Shown: positions 24,671-33,843, numbered from the stretch's first letter. The stretch is 64,000 nucleotides of DNA from Archangium violaceum (GCF_016887565.1 NZ_CP069396.1:3933001-3997000); one strand, 5' to 3'. Notes: generated from the sequence alone by a model not told the origin. Made by a program: numbers and translations.

Positions 24671-26062
24671 TCAGGGTAGGGTGATTTTCTCCAACCAGGA
24701 GAGTAACCACCCGACCTCGTCACGTGCGCGTGCTTCCTCCATCTCTTCTCGCAAGGAGGGGAGGGGCCACCGCTCGAGCGCGGCCTTGTCCGAGGCCACC
24801 GCGGCGGCGCTCAGCTCGTCCTGGCGTGCATGGGTTTCCGCCTGGCCGCAGTGGTCTCTCAGGTCATCGGCGCCGGCGTCCATCAGCAGCGTGCCTACCG
24901 AGGTCTCCAGGTAGCTGGAGGTCTCGGTGAGGCGACTGCCGATGCGCCAGAGCATGCGTCCCATCCATCGGCGTTCATCCTCGGAGAGCCGCTCACGGGT
25001 GGCCTCGGCTCGCCGGAGCAGGAGGAGTGCGCTGCTGATGCCGGTGGCTCGCTCCACGACCAGGGATGCGCGAGCGCTGGGGGTCGAGAGCCCTGCCTCT
25101 CGCAAGTGGTCTCGTGCCTGTTGGAAGGTCCACGTGTGGGAGCTCCTCGTCCAGACGGAGAGGACCGAGAGCTCATCGAGCGCGGTGAGTTCTTGCGGGG
25201 TGAGCGGGGATTTTGCCTCGGTGCCTGCCAGGAGCAACAACAAGCGAGGCTGCATGGATGGGGCGGAGACCTCCACGAGCCGGGCAAGCCGCTGGCGAAG
25301 TATGGGGAGGGCCTCCTGTCGGAGCGCCGCTGGAAGCGAGTCCTGACCCAGCATCTCGGATGCCGCCGTGAGCAGAGCGGGCTCCTCCAGTGTGGGGACC
25401 TGTTCGAGCAACCAACGGGCGCGCTCCTCGGAGAGTTGGAGGGATGCGAGTGCGAGGGTGAGTCGGATGGGAGAAGAGGAGGTTCGGCGCCAGACTGCTT
25501 CCTCTTCGTTGGGATTGTAGGGAGAAAGGAAGTCCGCGTCTGGCAGCAAGGAGCCCTGCCGCAAGTTGGGGCGGCCCAACTCCATCCAGGCCTCGCGGAA
25601 TGCTCGCTCCCAACCTGACGAGGGCGCCTGCTGGCGTGACACCCACAGCTTCTCCAGGAGTTTCGGCTCCGGACGTTCCGGGGCTACGGCTCTCAATCGG
25701 GCGATGACCTCCCGAGCCTCTGGAAGGTTGTTTTCTTCCAGTGCGATGCACGAGAGGACGAGGAGTGCTGGCGCATCGTTGGGTGCGTCCGCCAATGACG
25801 CCAGGATTTCCTTCCTGGCGAGTTCCACGTTGCCCGAAACCAGGGCCTGGGCGGCGTGCTGGGAGGGAGTTGGGGTCCGGTGAGGGGTGCGCACCAGGGC
25901 ACGCTGCTCCCGTGCGGACTGGGCATTTCGGAAGCTCCAGACACCCGTGATGGCGGCCAGCGGGATCATGAGACCGCAGGCCCAGAGCAACTTCCGGCGA
26001 GCGGCGCGCTCTCCATTGAGGTCGGGGGTGAAGCCCTGTGAGGGCGGCGTGCGGTCCTTCAT
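24671..26062 (-). CDS. Membrane-anchored TPR-like protein of unknown function
   Basis: 463 residues. A short basic N-terminus is followed by one membrane helix (LLWACGLMIPLAAITGVWSF, about 24-43). Alpha-helical, Leu/Ala-rich repeats of TPR character follow (about 70-140 clearest: GNVELARKEILASLADAPND), then a long helical region with no recognised motif. It probably faces the periplasm. Codon use is visibly less GC-biased than in the flanking genes, which fits accessory or recently acquired DNA shared with the next two genes. It is divergent from the lipoprotein gene at 26306. Confidence 0.65.
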   Translation of the reverse strand: MKDRTPPSQGFTPDLNGERAARRKLLWACGLMIPLAAITGVWSFRNAQSAREQRALVRTPHRTPTPSQHAAQALVSGNVELARKEILASLADAPNDAPALLVLSCIALEENNLPEAREVIARLRAVAPERPEPKLLEKLWVSRQQAPSSGWERAFREAWMELGRPNLRQGSLLPDADFLSPYNPNEEEAVWRRTSSSPIRLTLALASLQLSEERARWLLEQVPTLEEPALLTAASEMLGQDSLPAALRQEALPILRQRLARLVEVSAPSMQPRLLLLLAGTEAKSPLTPQELTALDELSVLSVWTRSSHTWTFQQARDHLREAGLSTPSARASLVVERATGISSALLLLRRAEATRERLSEDERRWMGRMLWRIGSRLTETSSYLETSVGTLLMDAGADDLRDHCGQAETHARQDELSAAAVASDKAALERWPLPSLREEMEEARARDEVGWLLSWLEKITLP

Positions 26063-26305
26063 CGTGCGCGACCTCCCGTCGAGTCATCAGGAGTTCAACC
26101 CGCGCTGAGGAGCCTTCCAAGGCAACCAGAGGTGAGCCGTGTTCTTGACCAACACTTCAGCCGAAGAACCTGGTTCCTGATGTCGATAAACGCACGGCTG
26201 ACGATCTCCCAGTGACTCATTCAATGGAGAGTGACGAACGAGTCTCCGAGAATTGCTGCCGATGCTTCGGGCTACGTATGCCTGAGCCGTCTCCAGGGAG
26301 GGTGC

Positions 26306-26638
26306 ATGCAACGCTCGAGGAACATCGGTGCTGCGCGCTTCTTTTGGTTTCGCTCGGTTGCTACCGTTGCCGTGATTCTGACTACAGGGTGCTCGGAATC
26401 AGGCGAGGTTCCTGGTCGTGGTGGAGGAGATTCCTCCGAGCAGTGTCCCGCGCCGCTTTCCCACAAGGAAATCAAGGAGCGTTGTAGCGAGGGCTTCACG
26501 AAGTGCCTTGGTTCGCGGATTCAAAGCATCCCCAGTGGGACGGCAGGTCACAGCCTGTGTCACGTCTGTCAGGATGAGTGCATGCAGAATCAGGGCGAGT
26601 GGCCGGACTTTCTCGATGATGGAAGACCCTGCCGGTGA
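26306..26638 (+). CDS. Small Cys-rich lipoprotein
   Basis: 110 residues from ATG 26306, with GGGAGG a few bases upstream. A hydrophobic signal ends in the lipobox ILTTGC, giving a lipid-anchored protein of about 83 residues. The mature part has six further Cys (EQC, ERC, TKC, SLCHVCQDEC with the last near PCR), probably disulfide-bonded in the periplasm. It is unlike any family I can name. The next gene starts on the last base of its stop, so the two form a unit. Base use is unlike the flanking core genes. Confidence 0.65.
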   Translation: MQRSRNIGAARFFWFRSVATVAVILTTGCSESGEVPGRGGGDSSEQCPAPLSHKEIKERCSEGFTKCLGSRIQSIPSGTAGHSLCHVCQDECMQNQGEWPDFLDDGRPCR

Positions 26639-27126
26639 TGCTGTCCAAGAGCTCGGAGCGTCGGTTCGAAGAAGTGGCACGGGCAATCGATCAACTGCTC
26701 GTGACAACCTTCAATGATGCCTTCGAGGTGCTCGAACCCAAGCTCGAGGCACTGGAGAGGCAGCTGTTGCTTTCTGTGGTGAAGACGGACTTCGAGCGGT
26801 GTGAGGTGAGACGGCGCATTGCCGAGACGCTCTTCACCGAGGCTTTTGGGCGGAATTGCCCATGGCCTGTCTTCGAGCGCACCTTGCGGCGCATCCAACG
26901 TTTGGGCTACTCCCATTCAGAGCGCCGTTACCACGTCGCATGTCTCTACGCGCAATGGTGTCGCTGGCACCCGGAACACGATGACCGCGAGGCCCGCCGG
27001 ATGTTGGACGAGGCCGAGCAGCGCATTCGTCGGCTCCCTCGCGACCACTGGCGTCGCAAGGGCTTGTTGAAGAAACTTTCGCAGCTCCGGGCCCGGACCG
27101 GTTTCCAGTCCGGGCCGGGTGCCTAG
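26638..27126 (+). CDS. Basic alpha-helical protein of unknown function
   Basis: 162 residues from ATG 26638, which overlaps the lipoprotein stop by one base (TGATG); a GTG at 26635 is also possible. The sequence is helical and Arg/Glu-rich (RRFEEVARAIDQLL, DDREARRMLDEAEQRIRRL) with no signal, so cytoplasmic. No family recognised. The tight coupling to a small lipoprotein suggests shared expression. Its last bases overlap the convergent gspN stop by four. Low-GC codon use matches the two preceding genes. Confidence 0.6.
   Translation: MLSKSSERRFEEVARAIDQLLVTTFNDAFEVLEPKLEALERQLLLSVVKTDFERCEVRRRIAETLFTEAFGRNCPWPVFERTLRRIQRLGYSHSERRYHVACLYAQWCRWHPEHDDREARRMLDEAEQRIRRLPRDHWRRKGLLKKLSQLRARTGFQSGPGA
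27090..27116. terminator. Perfect hairpin at the convergent 3' ends of the accessory unit and gsp operon
   Basis: Nine-bp arms GGCCCGGAC (27090-27098) and GTCCGGGCC (27108-27116) with a nine-base loop, inside the last codons of the plus-strand gene and just past the gspN stop. It could stop transcription from both sides. No T-run follows in either direction, so it is a weak call. Confidence 0.35.
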
Positions 27127-28109
27127 CGCATCTGCGGGCGCGGCGGACCGAAGTTGGGCCGGTTGAAGAAGCCGGACAGGTGCGCCACGCGGAACTTCGG
27201 ATCCGTCTTGTCCGTGGGCAGCATGGACAGGCCCGCGCCCAGCAGACCCAGCCGCTTCACGAACTCCGGCTCGGCGCGCAGCTTGAAGTCCATGTCCGGC
27301 TGGCTCACGTCCAGCCGCTGGCCCAGCTTCACCGTGCCCGACCCCTGCACCTCCAGGTCCTCGCTCTTGGCCTGCAGCGCCTCCACGGTGGCCAGACCCT
27401 TCTCGATGCGGATGCGCCCTTCGATGTCCCCCAGGGCGATCTTCGGCAGGTCCATCGGCGTGGGCTGACCGTACATGGGCACGGTGATGGTGCCGCCCTG
27501 AATCAGCAGCTCCTTCGTGTCCAGCGTGAGCTGGCCGTTGGCCTGGCTCAGGTCCGGCTGGCCTCGCGTCTTCGGCAGGGTGAGCGTGAGCGAGCCATTC
27601 AGCTTGCCCGTCAGGTCCATCCCGCTGAAGCCCTTGAGGTTGCCCTTCGAGGTGTCCAGGTCCGACAGCTTCACCACCGCTTGCACGTCACCCAGCCCAC
27701 CCACGTTGCCGCTGACGCTGCCGCCCATCAGGTCCAGGTGGAAGGCCACTCCCAGCGGCAGCAGCGCGGGCCGCACCGCCACGGAGTCCAGGGTGAGCGG
27801 CTCGCCCAGCTCCTCGGGGCCGGGCAGCATGCTCGCGCCGCTGGCGAGCATGCTGTGCAACTCGGGCGTCATCCCGTTGGGCACCTTGCTGATGCGCACG
27901 TTGGTGGCCGTCAGCCCCCGCAGCCCCGGCCGCAGCGAGCCGATGCGCAGCGCGTACCCCGCGTCCGCCGCCGCGTCCACGGCGCGCCGCCGCAGCGTGT
28001 CGTACGGGAAGGTGATGAACAAGCACACGAAGAAGGCCACGAGCGAGAACGCCCCGTAGCCCAGGCCGAGTTTCCAGCGGGCGGTCTTGATCTCTGCAGC
28101 CATGGTCAT
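27123..28109 (-). CDS. gspN: Type II secretion system protein N
   Basis: 328 residues from ATG 28109, which overlaps the gspM stop as ATGA. A single N-terminal membrane helix (LGYGAFSLVAFFVCLFITFPY) is followed by a periplasmic beta-rich part with GKLNGSLTLTL and GRIRIEKGLATVEAL, as in the GspN/AsmA-like fold. GspN is an optional T2SS inner-membrane component of unclear role, and it is typical of deltaproteobacterial and myxobacterial operons. Last gene of the operon. Confidence 0.82.
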   Translation of the reverse strand: MTMAAEIKTARWKLGLGYGAFSLVAFFVCLFITFPYDTLRRRAVDAAADAGYALRIGSLRPGLRGLTATNVRISKVPNGMTPELHSMLASGASMLPGPEELGEPLTLDSVAVRPALLPLGVAFHLDLMGGSVSGNVGGLGDVQAVVKLSDLDTSKGNLKGFSGMDLTGKLNGSLTLTLPKTRGQPDLSQANGQLTLDTKELLIQGGTITVPMYGQPTPMDLPKIALGDIEGRIRIEKGLATVEALQAKSEDLEVQGSGTVKLGQRLDVSQPDMDFKLRAEPEFVKRLGLLGAGLSMLPTDKTDPKFRVAHLSGFFNRPNFGPPRPQMR

Positions 28110-28663
28110 TGCTTCAGCTTGTAGGTGGCGACGGTCGTCCACGCCGTCAGGTTCTCGGAGGCGGCGTGCGGCTCCAGGCGCAGGCTCTTCACCTTCACCA
28201 CGCCCGGCCCGCTCTCCACCGACGACAGGAAGTCGTGCAGCTTGCGCAGGTCCACGTCGGTGAACGTCAGCTCCACCGAGCTCTCGATGATCTGCCCGTC
28301 ACCGATGCCCACGTCGTTCTTGGGCGTCATGTTGGGCACCGTCAGTCCGGCCCGGGTGGCCTTGTCTTCGATGTAGCTCATCAGCCGTACGTTGCTGGCG
28401 GTGAGCTGCTGCTCGATGGCCTGCCGCGCCTGGGTGGCCTGCTGGTAGCTGGCCGCCAGCGTCTGGACCTCGCGCAGCTTGGCCATCTTCTGCTCCGTGC
28501 GCTTGCGGTAGCTGTCCGCGCTGTTCGAGAAGGAGAACAGGATGACGAACAGCACGAAGACCAGCACCGCGCCTCCGGTCGCCATCACCATCCGGCGCTC
28601 CCGGATGCTCAACCGCTCGAACCAGGTGCGGGCCTCGTTGAGGAGTCCTCGAATCTTTTCCAT
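28106..28663 (-). CDS. gspM: Type II secretion system protein M
   Basis: 185 residues from ATG 28663, two bases after the gspL stop. A short cytoplasmic N-terminus leads into a membrane helix (GGAVLVFVLFVILFSFS, about 30-48), then a coiled coil and a small ferredoxin-like periplasmic domain. GspM pairs with GspL in the inner-membrane platform. The start chosen gives the usual GspM N-terminus; an in-frame extension to 28699 overlaps gspL. Confidence 0.85.
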   Translation of the reverse strand: MEKIRGLLNEARTWFERLSIRERRMVMATGGAVLVFVLFVILFSFSNSADSYRKRTEQKMAKLREVQTLAASYQQATQARQAIEQQLTASNVRLMSYIEDKATRAGLTVPNMTPKNDVGIGDGQIIESSVELTFTDVDLRKLHDFLSSVESGPGVVKVKSLRLEPHAASENLTAWTTVATYKLKQ

Positions 28664-28665
28664 GT

Positions 28666-30264
28666 CTAGCTCTCCCCTCCCTGGACCTGCTCGGGGCACT
28701 GCACCTGGATGTCCAGGCGGAACGTCACCTTGTTGCCGTCCCGGGTCTTCTCCACCTTGCCCTCCTTCACTTCCTTGAAGCAGCGGTGGCCCTTGAGGGC
28801 GGAGGCGATGGTGTCGATCTGCTTGGAGCTGTCCGTCTCCCCGCGCACGCTGATGCGCTCGAGGTCGATGTCGATGCGGTCGAACGTCACCTGCACGTCC
28901 GCCGGCACCCGCTGCGTCATCTCCGCCAGCAGGTTGACGGCCGACAGCTTCGGCAGCGCCGCGGCGGGGCTCTCCACGCCCTTGAGCCGGTTGAGCGCGA
29001 GGTCATAGTTCTTCTCGCACGCGCCGAGGATGTTCTTGGTGACGGTGCACAGCACCTCGTCCACCTGGGCCTCGCGCCGCGCCAGCACCGAGTTGCGCAC
29101 CACGCCGCTGGCGATGAGCAGCAGCAGCAGGGTGGCGGCGAACGAGGCGAGCAGTCCCAGCTTGTCCTTCACGTAGTCGTAGTCGCCCTTGAAGGCGAAC
29201 TCGCCTCGGCGCAGGTTGAAGCGAGGCGCCCTGGCGCCCGTGGCCTGTCCGCGCAGCGCGAGCGAGTACGCCTGCATCACCGCCGGCTGCTCCGTGGCGG
29301 GCACCACGGTGGAGACCTCCTGCGGCAGCGCCAGTACGCGCGTGGGCAGCCCCAGGTCCTTGCCCAGCTGCTCGGCCAGACCCGGCATGCGCGCGGTGCC
29401 GCCGCACAGCAGCACGGCGCCCACCTGACGGCGGGTGCGCGCGGTGAAGGACTTGAAGGACGGACGCAGCTCGCGCAGCACCGGCTGCAGGCCGCGCACG
29501 AAGGCCGCCGCGGCGCGCTCCCCATCCGGCCCCTGGGCCTGGGCCGCGCTCGCCAGCGCTCCGTGCGACTCCTTCCAGTGGTGCGCCTCCGGCAGCGGCG
29601 TCTGGAACTCGGCGGCCAGCGCGCGGTCGAGGCCCTGTCCACCACCGGAGAAGGTACGCGCGAACTCCACGCCCAACCCGGGCCGGCCAATGGCCAGCGT
29701 CGTGCGCTCGTGGCCGATGTCCACGATGGCCACCGTCTCCGAGTCCAGGTCCGCCAGGAGGCTCGCCTGCTGCAGCAGCAGGTTCTGGTAGGTGATGCCC
29801 GGGTGCGTCACCACGCGCGGGTCCACCCCCGCCTCGTTCAGCACTCCCAGCAGCGTCGCGAGCTCCTCGCGGCGCACCACGCCCACCAGCAGCTCGCTGC
29901 CCTTGTCCTTCACCTGCGTGGCCACCTGGTAGTCGAAGACGGCCTCGCCCAGGTCGAACGGAATCTGGCTCTCCACCTCGAAGGGGATGGTGGCTTCGAT
30001 CCGCTTGGGGTCGGTGAAGGGCAGGGAGAGCTGGTGCGTGGCCAGCGACTGACCGGGCAGCGACACCACCACCTGATCGGCGTGCTGCAGCTCCGGGTTC
30101 GCCAGCAGCTCGCGCAGGGCCGCGCGCAGCGTCTCCTGACGGTCACCCTCGGGGGCGCGGCGCACCTCGGCCCAGGCCTTCACGGCCGAGCTTCGCGTGT
30201 TCGCGTCGAGCAGCAACCCCTTCACGGAGTGGCTGCCCAGGTCCAGACCAAGAATCCGGGCCAT
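28666..30264 (-). CDS. gspL: Type II secretion system protein L, PilM-like
   Basis: 532 residues, longer than common GspL (about 400). The cytoplasmic half is an actin-like fold that looks closer to PilM: GLDLGSHSVKGLLLD, AIVDIGHERTTLAI and LLCGGTARMPGL resemble the phosphate and adenosine motifs of actin-like ATPases. A membrane helix near 370-390 (LLASFAATLLLLLIASGVV) precedes a periplasmic PilN-like domain. So one chain combines PilM-like and PilN-like parts. It links the GspE ATPase to GspM and GspF. The start is four bases from the gspK stop. Confidence 0.87.
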   Translation of the reverse strand: MARILGLDLGSHSVKGLLLDANTRSSAVKAWAEVRRAPEGDRQETLRAALRELLANPELQHADQVVVSLPGQSLATHQLSLPFTDPKRIEATIPFEVESQIPFDLGEAVFDYQVATQVKDKGSELLVGVVRREELATLLGVLNEAGVDPRVVTHPGITYQNLLLQQASLLADLDSETVAIVDIGHERTTLAIGRPGLGVEFARTFSGGGQGLDRALAAEFQTPLPEAHHWKESHGALASAAQAQGPDGERAAAAFVRGLQPVLRELRPSFKSFTARTRRQVGAVLLCGGTARMPGLAEQLGKDLGLPTRVLALPQEVSTVVPATEQPAVMQAYSLALRGQATGARAPRFNLRRGEFAFKGDYDYVKDKLGLLASFAATLLLLLIASGVVRNSVLARREAQVDEVLCTVTKNILGACEKNYDLALNRLKGVESPAAALPKLSAVNLLAEMTQRVPADVQVTFDRIDIDLERISVRGETDSSKQIDTIASALKGHRCFKEVKEGKVEKTRDGNKVTFRLDIQVQCPEQVQGGES

Positions 30265-30267
30265 TCG

Positions 30268-31623
30268 TTATTCCTCTCTCCAATACAGGAGCTTGCCAAG
30301 TCCGTCGTCGAGCTTGATCACGGCGCTGATGGTCTTCTGGACCGAGCCCGCTTCTCCGACGGACTTGATGCTGAAAGTGGTGCTCTTGTCGCCGAGCAGG
30401 CGGTTGCCGGCCACGTTCGCCTTGAGCGTCGGGTTGACGGCGATGCCCGCGCCCTCGATGGCCGTCACGAAGTCCGCCACGCTCGTGCCGAAGAAGCTGA
30501 AGGCACGCGCCGCGCGGATGCGGCTGATGAGCTCCTGGACGAAGACAGGATCCTTCAGCCGCGGGTCCGGCCGCGCCGGGTCCGCCGCCGACAGGATGGC
30601 CATGTACATCATCAGCGGGTCATCCGTGTTGACGTTGGGCTTGGAGTTGACGTCCGGGTACACCGTGAGCCGGTCCCGGAAGGCGGCCATGAAGCGGTCG
30701 TTCACCCCATGCACCCGGTACAGCTCGTCCATGCTGTCGAAGCGCGCGTTCTTCGGCTGGTAGCGCGGCTCGTAGCGGCTGTAGGGCCCGCCCTCGTCCG
30801 AGAAGCCACTGGAGAGCGGATTGACGGGATCGTTGAGGTTGATGGCCGACTGCACCTGATCCTCGTCCACCCAGTCCTTGAGGGCGATGACCACGTCCTG
30901 CGGCGAGACGCGCACGCCGTTGGCGTCTTCGCGCGAGAACAGGAACTCGAAGCGCTTGTCCCCGAGCAGGTCCATCAACCGCATGGCGGTGGGGAGCGCA
31001 TCACCGCTGCCCGCGTTGAGGCGGTGCAGGTTGAGCTTCTCCTCCTCGTCGGAGATGGTGGCCAGGAAGCAGCCACTGAAGCCGCCGAAGGAGCGCCTCT
31101 CCGGCCCCAGCGCGAGCTCGGTTTCCGCCTTCTCGTCGTCCTCGTGGAGCGCGGGCCGATCGGAAACCTCCTCGCTCGCGCCCTCGCCCTCCGCGCCACC
31201 GCCCGCCACCATGCCCTTGAGCATGTGGCAGTCCACGCGCGCCAGCTTCCACAGCTGGATGTTGAGCGAGGATGCCGGCTGCTGGCCGCCGGGCGGCGTG
31301 GTGCCGCCACCGAGCAGGCTGCCGGCGATGGCCCCGAGATTCGGGATGGGCGTCTGGTCCACCTGCTTCTGGAAGCGCAGCAGCAGGCGCGAGAGCGCCA
31401 CACCGGAGCGCGCCATGTACGTGGCCTGAAGCTCGTCGCGCTGGTTGGACGCCAGCTGGAGGTCCACGCGCGTGTTGTAGGCGAACTCCGTGGCCACGAC
31501 GGTCAGCAGGGTGATGGCGACCACCGCGATGATGAGCGCCACGCCGCGCTGACGGCGGTGCTTGCGGGCATCTCGGCGGGGAGCGTCCACCCGCCGGGCC
31601 TTCTCGTGCTCGGGGCTCGTCAT
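30268..31623 (-). CDS. gspK: Type II secretion minor pseudopilin K
   Basis: 451 residues. Leader and prepilin site RRQRGVALIIAVVAITLL; like other GspK proteins it lacks the Glu at position 5 of the mature form. The large globular domain follows, with a Gly/Glu-rich insert near 140-165. GspK caps the pseudopilus tip together with GspI and GspJ. It is preceded by gspJ with a two-base gap and followed by gspL. Confidence 0.88.
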   Translation of the reverse strand: MTSPEHEKARRVDAPRRDARKHRRQRGVALIIAVVAITLLTVVATEFAYNTRVDLQLASNQRDELQATYMARSGVALSRLLLRFQKQVDQTPIPNLGAIAGSLLGGGTTPPGGQQPASSLNIQLWKLARVDCHMLKGMVAGGGAEGEGASEEVSDRPALHEDDEKAETELALGPERRSFGGFSGCFLATISDEEEKLNLHRLNAGSGDALPTAMRLMDLLGDKRFEFLFSREDANGVRVSPQDVVIALKDWVDEDQVQSAINLNDPVNPLSSGFSDEGGPYSRYEPRYQPKNARFDSMDELYRVHGVNDRFMAAFRDRLTVYPDVNSKPNVNTDDPLMMYMAILSAADPARPDPRLKDPVFVQELISRIRAARAFSFFGTSVADFVTAIEGAGIAVNPTLKANVAGNRLLGDKSTTFSIKSVGEAGSVQKTISAVIKLDDGLGKLLYWREE

Positions 31624-31625
31624 GG

Positions 31626-32297
31626 TCAGTACCTGGGCAGCTCCGTGTTGAGCATCACACGGGTCTGGGTGGTGTAGCGGACTTCCTTGTTGTCATCGTC
31701 GAGCGCCACCACGGTGATGCGCACGCGCGTGGGCAGCTTGGACTTCTGATCCACCCGGCGGGTGTCCCACTCGTCCACCCACTCCTTGCGGTCGGAGTCC
31801 CAGTACGAGAATTCGAGCTTCTTCACGCCCTCGAAGAGGACATCCGTCGTTCCGCCGCGATCCATCCGGTCCTCAACATTCGGATTCTCGCGTCGCATCA
31901 GGTCCTGACGGTTGCCGGCCCCTCGTTCCGAGGACGACTGGAGGGAGTACTCCACGATCGCCTGGTCGGACTCCTTGGCGTCCGTGTACATGCGCTGGTG
32001 CGCGAAGGTGGTGAAGAGCAGCCGGTCCTCGTCTCCCACGAAGTTGGTGGGCCGGTCGTTCTGGTCGCGGTAGCGCCGGGCGTCGTAGCGGTCGCTCACG
32101 AAGGCGGAGCCGATCTCCCGCGCCATGCGGTTCATGGCCACCCGCACCTCGCGGTAGTGGTCGGCCTCTCCCTCGACCACTTCCTTGGCGTGGAAGCCCG
32201 TCTGGAAGGCCATGGCCACCATCGCGCCCATGAGGGCGGTGATGGCCACGGCGATCATGACCTCCATCAGCGTGAAGCCACGCATCGAGCGCCTCAT
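31626..32297 (-). CDS. gspJ: Type II secretion minor pseudopilin J
   Basis: 223 residues from ATG 32297, overlapping the gspI stop by four bases (ATGA). Prepilin cleavage site RGFTLMEVMIAVAIT at the N-terminus, then a beta-rich globular part. GspJ forms the pseudopilus tip with GspI and GspK. The open frame running upstream to 32867 is a shadow of gspI. Confidence 0.88.
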   Translation of the reverse strand: MRRSMRGFTLMEVMIAVAITALMGAMVAMAFQTGFHAKEVVEGEADHYREVRVAMNRMAREIGSAFVSDRYDARRYRDQNDRPTNFVGDEDRLLFTTFAHQRMYTDAKESDQAIVEYSLQSSSERGAGNRQDLMRRENPNVEDRMDRGGTTDVLFEGVKKLEFSYWDSDRKEWVDEWDTRRVDQKSKLPTRVRITVVALDDDNKEVRYTTQTRVMLNTELPRY

Positions 32298-33124
32298 CGC
32301 GTCACTCCTCCGCCGGGAACCACGCCGCCGCCACCGTTGCGCTGCTGGAGCCAGTCGCTGCGCTTCATCAAGGGCTGACCGCTCGTCGGGTCCACCATCT
32401 GGCCGTTGGGGCCGGGCACGGGGTTGGGCACGATCTGGCCGGAGGCCGGGTTCACCCACTGGTTGTTCACGCTGTCGGGCTGCCTGCCCTGCTGCGGCGT
32501 GAAGGCGCTGCTGCCGTTGCGGTCCGAGCCGGGGCCCAGCGACACCACGTGCGTGACGACGTCCAGGCTCTCCACCTGCGTGCCCTCGCGCCAGTAGACG
32601 GTGAGGTGCACCTCGCGCACCGTCTGGGTGATCTGCTGCACCATCTGGGTGAACATGGGCTGGGCCATGCCCATCGCGGCGCCCGCCATGGGGTTGGCGG
32701 TGGTCTGCGAGGAGCCGCCCTTGTCGTCCTTGCCCCCGCTCCCGCCGAACATGGAGGCCAGGCCGCTCAGGTCCCCGCCCTCGCCGATGGGCAGGTTGAA
32801 GATGGCGCCGATGAGCTGATCCGGCGTCACACCCTCGGTGTTCGGGGCGATGATCTTCGCCCGCCACTTGAAGTTGTCCCAGCCCTCCTGGGAGAAGTCG
32901 CCGGACTCCTCCTTGTCGTCGTTGGAGAAGCCGTCGTCGTAGAGCTGCTGCTCCAGGTCCGTCATCTTCGAGCGGGCCAGGAGCGTGGCCACGGTGAGCT
33001 TCTTGGCGTAGGCGTGGTTGGCCACCGCGCCGGAGTTGATGTCGAAGATGGCCATGAGCGCCAACGCCAGGATGGCGAGCGCCACCACCGTCTCCAACAG
33101 GGTGAAGCCACGGGTGCGTCTCAT
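32294..33124 (-). CDS. gspI: Type II secretion minor pseudopilin I, enlarged
   Basis: 276 residues, about twice the usual GspI. Prepilin site TRGFTLLETVVALAIL at the very start, then a normal pseudopilin fold interrupted by a Gly/Ser/Asp/Met-rich insert (about 120-160). The C-terminal tail (about 205-276) is Pro/Gly/Asn-rich, with repeats of the NPASGQ and DPTSGQ kind. GspI nucleates the tip complex. The start overlaps the gspH stop by four bases. Confidence 0.85.
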   Translation of the reverse strand: MRRTRGFTLLETVVALAILALALMAIFDINSGAVANHAYAKKLTVATLLARSKMTDLEQQLYDDGFSNDDKEESGDFSQEGWDNFKWRAKIIAPNTEGVTPDQLIGAIFNLPIGEGGDLSGLASMFGGSGGKDDKGGSSQTTANPMAGAAMGMAQPMFTQMVQQITQTVREVHLTVYWREGTQVESLDVVTHVVSLGPGSDRNGSSAFTPQQGRQPDSVNNQWVNPASGQIVPNPVPGPNGQMVDPTSGQPLMKRSDWLQQRNGGGGVVPGGGVTR

Positions 33125-33843
33125 GACCGAGGCACCTCCAGAGCCTCGCCCACGATCTCGACCTTGCCGGTCAGGGGCGAGACGGCGAGCGTCCAGACGT
33201 TGTCACCCTGGCGCACGTAGACCTGGGCCTTCTCCGTGTAGCCCTGGGGGAAGAAGTAGAGGTAGGCGACACCCTTCTCGACGGTCTCGCGCTGGTGGCG
33301 CGTCCACACGGAGACGGTGACGCCCGAGGGCAGCTCGCGCGGTTTGATCTCCTCGGCCGTGAAGGCGGAGAAGCGGGCGGCGTTCTCCACGCGGCCCTCC
33401 TCCTGCGCGAGGATCTCATCCAGGCCGGGCTCGTCATCGCTGTCACGCGCGTAGTTGCGGCGCGTGTCGGAGCGGCTCTGGTTGCGCTTCGCGTCCTCCT
33501 GCTCGCGCGCCTCGTCGCGCAGCATCGTGTCCCGGTCTCGCGCGGTGGTGACGTTCCCCGCGGCGCACTCGGCGCGGTAGCGCGTGGGCCCCTCTTCCTC
33601 GGCCTTCGGATCCGCCAGCTCGAAGACGAGCCGGCACGTCTTCCCGGAGAGCGCGGCGGTGTCGTACAGCGAGCGGATGGTGCCGGCCAGCTCGGCGGCG
33701 GACGCCTTGGCCTTGGCGCCGGTGATGGAGCCGATGGACAGGGTGACGGCGGCGAAGAGCACCGCGGCGATGCCCAGCGAGATGGACACCTCGATGAGGG
33801 TGAAGCCGCGCTCCCGCGCCCTGCTGCGTGCGAGCCCGCTCAT
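33121..33843 (-). CDS. gspH: Type II secretion minor pseudopilin H
   Basis: 240 residues. Prepilin site ERGFTLIEVSISLGIA, then a beta-rich globular domain interrupted by a highly charged segment (about 85-150, DEAREQEDAKRNQSR). GspH is the adaptor between the pseudopilus shaft and tip. Its start overlaps the stop of the GspG-like gene by four bases. Longer than the usual ~170 because of the charged insert. Confidence 0.85.
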   Translation of the reverse strand: MSGLARSRARERGFTLIEVSISLGIAAVLFAAVTLSIGSITGAKAKASAAELAGTIRSLYDTAALSGKTCRLVFELADPKAEEEGPTRYRAECAAGNVTTARDRDTMLRDEAREQEDAKRNQSRSDTRRNYARDSDDEPGLDEILAQEEGRVENAARFSAFTAEEIKPRELPSGVTVSVWTRHQRETVEKGVAYLYFFPQGYTEKAQVYVRQGDNVWTLAVSPLTGKVEIVGEALEVPRS

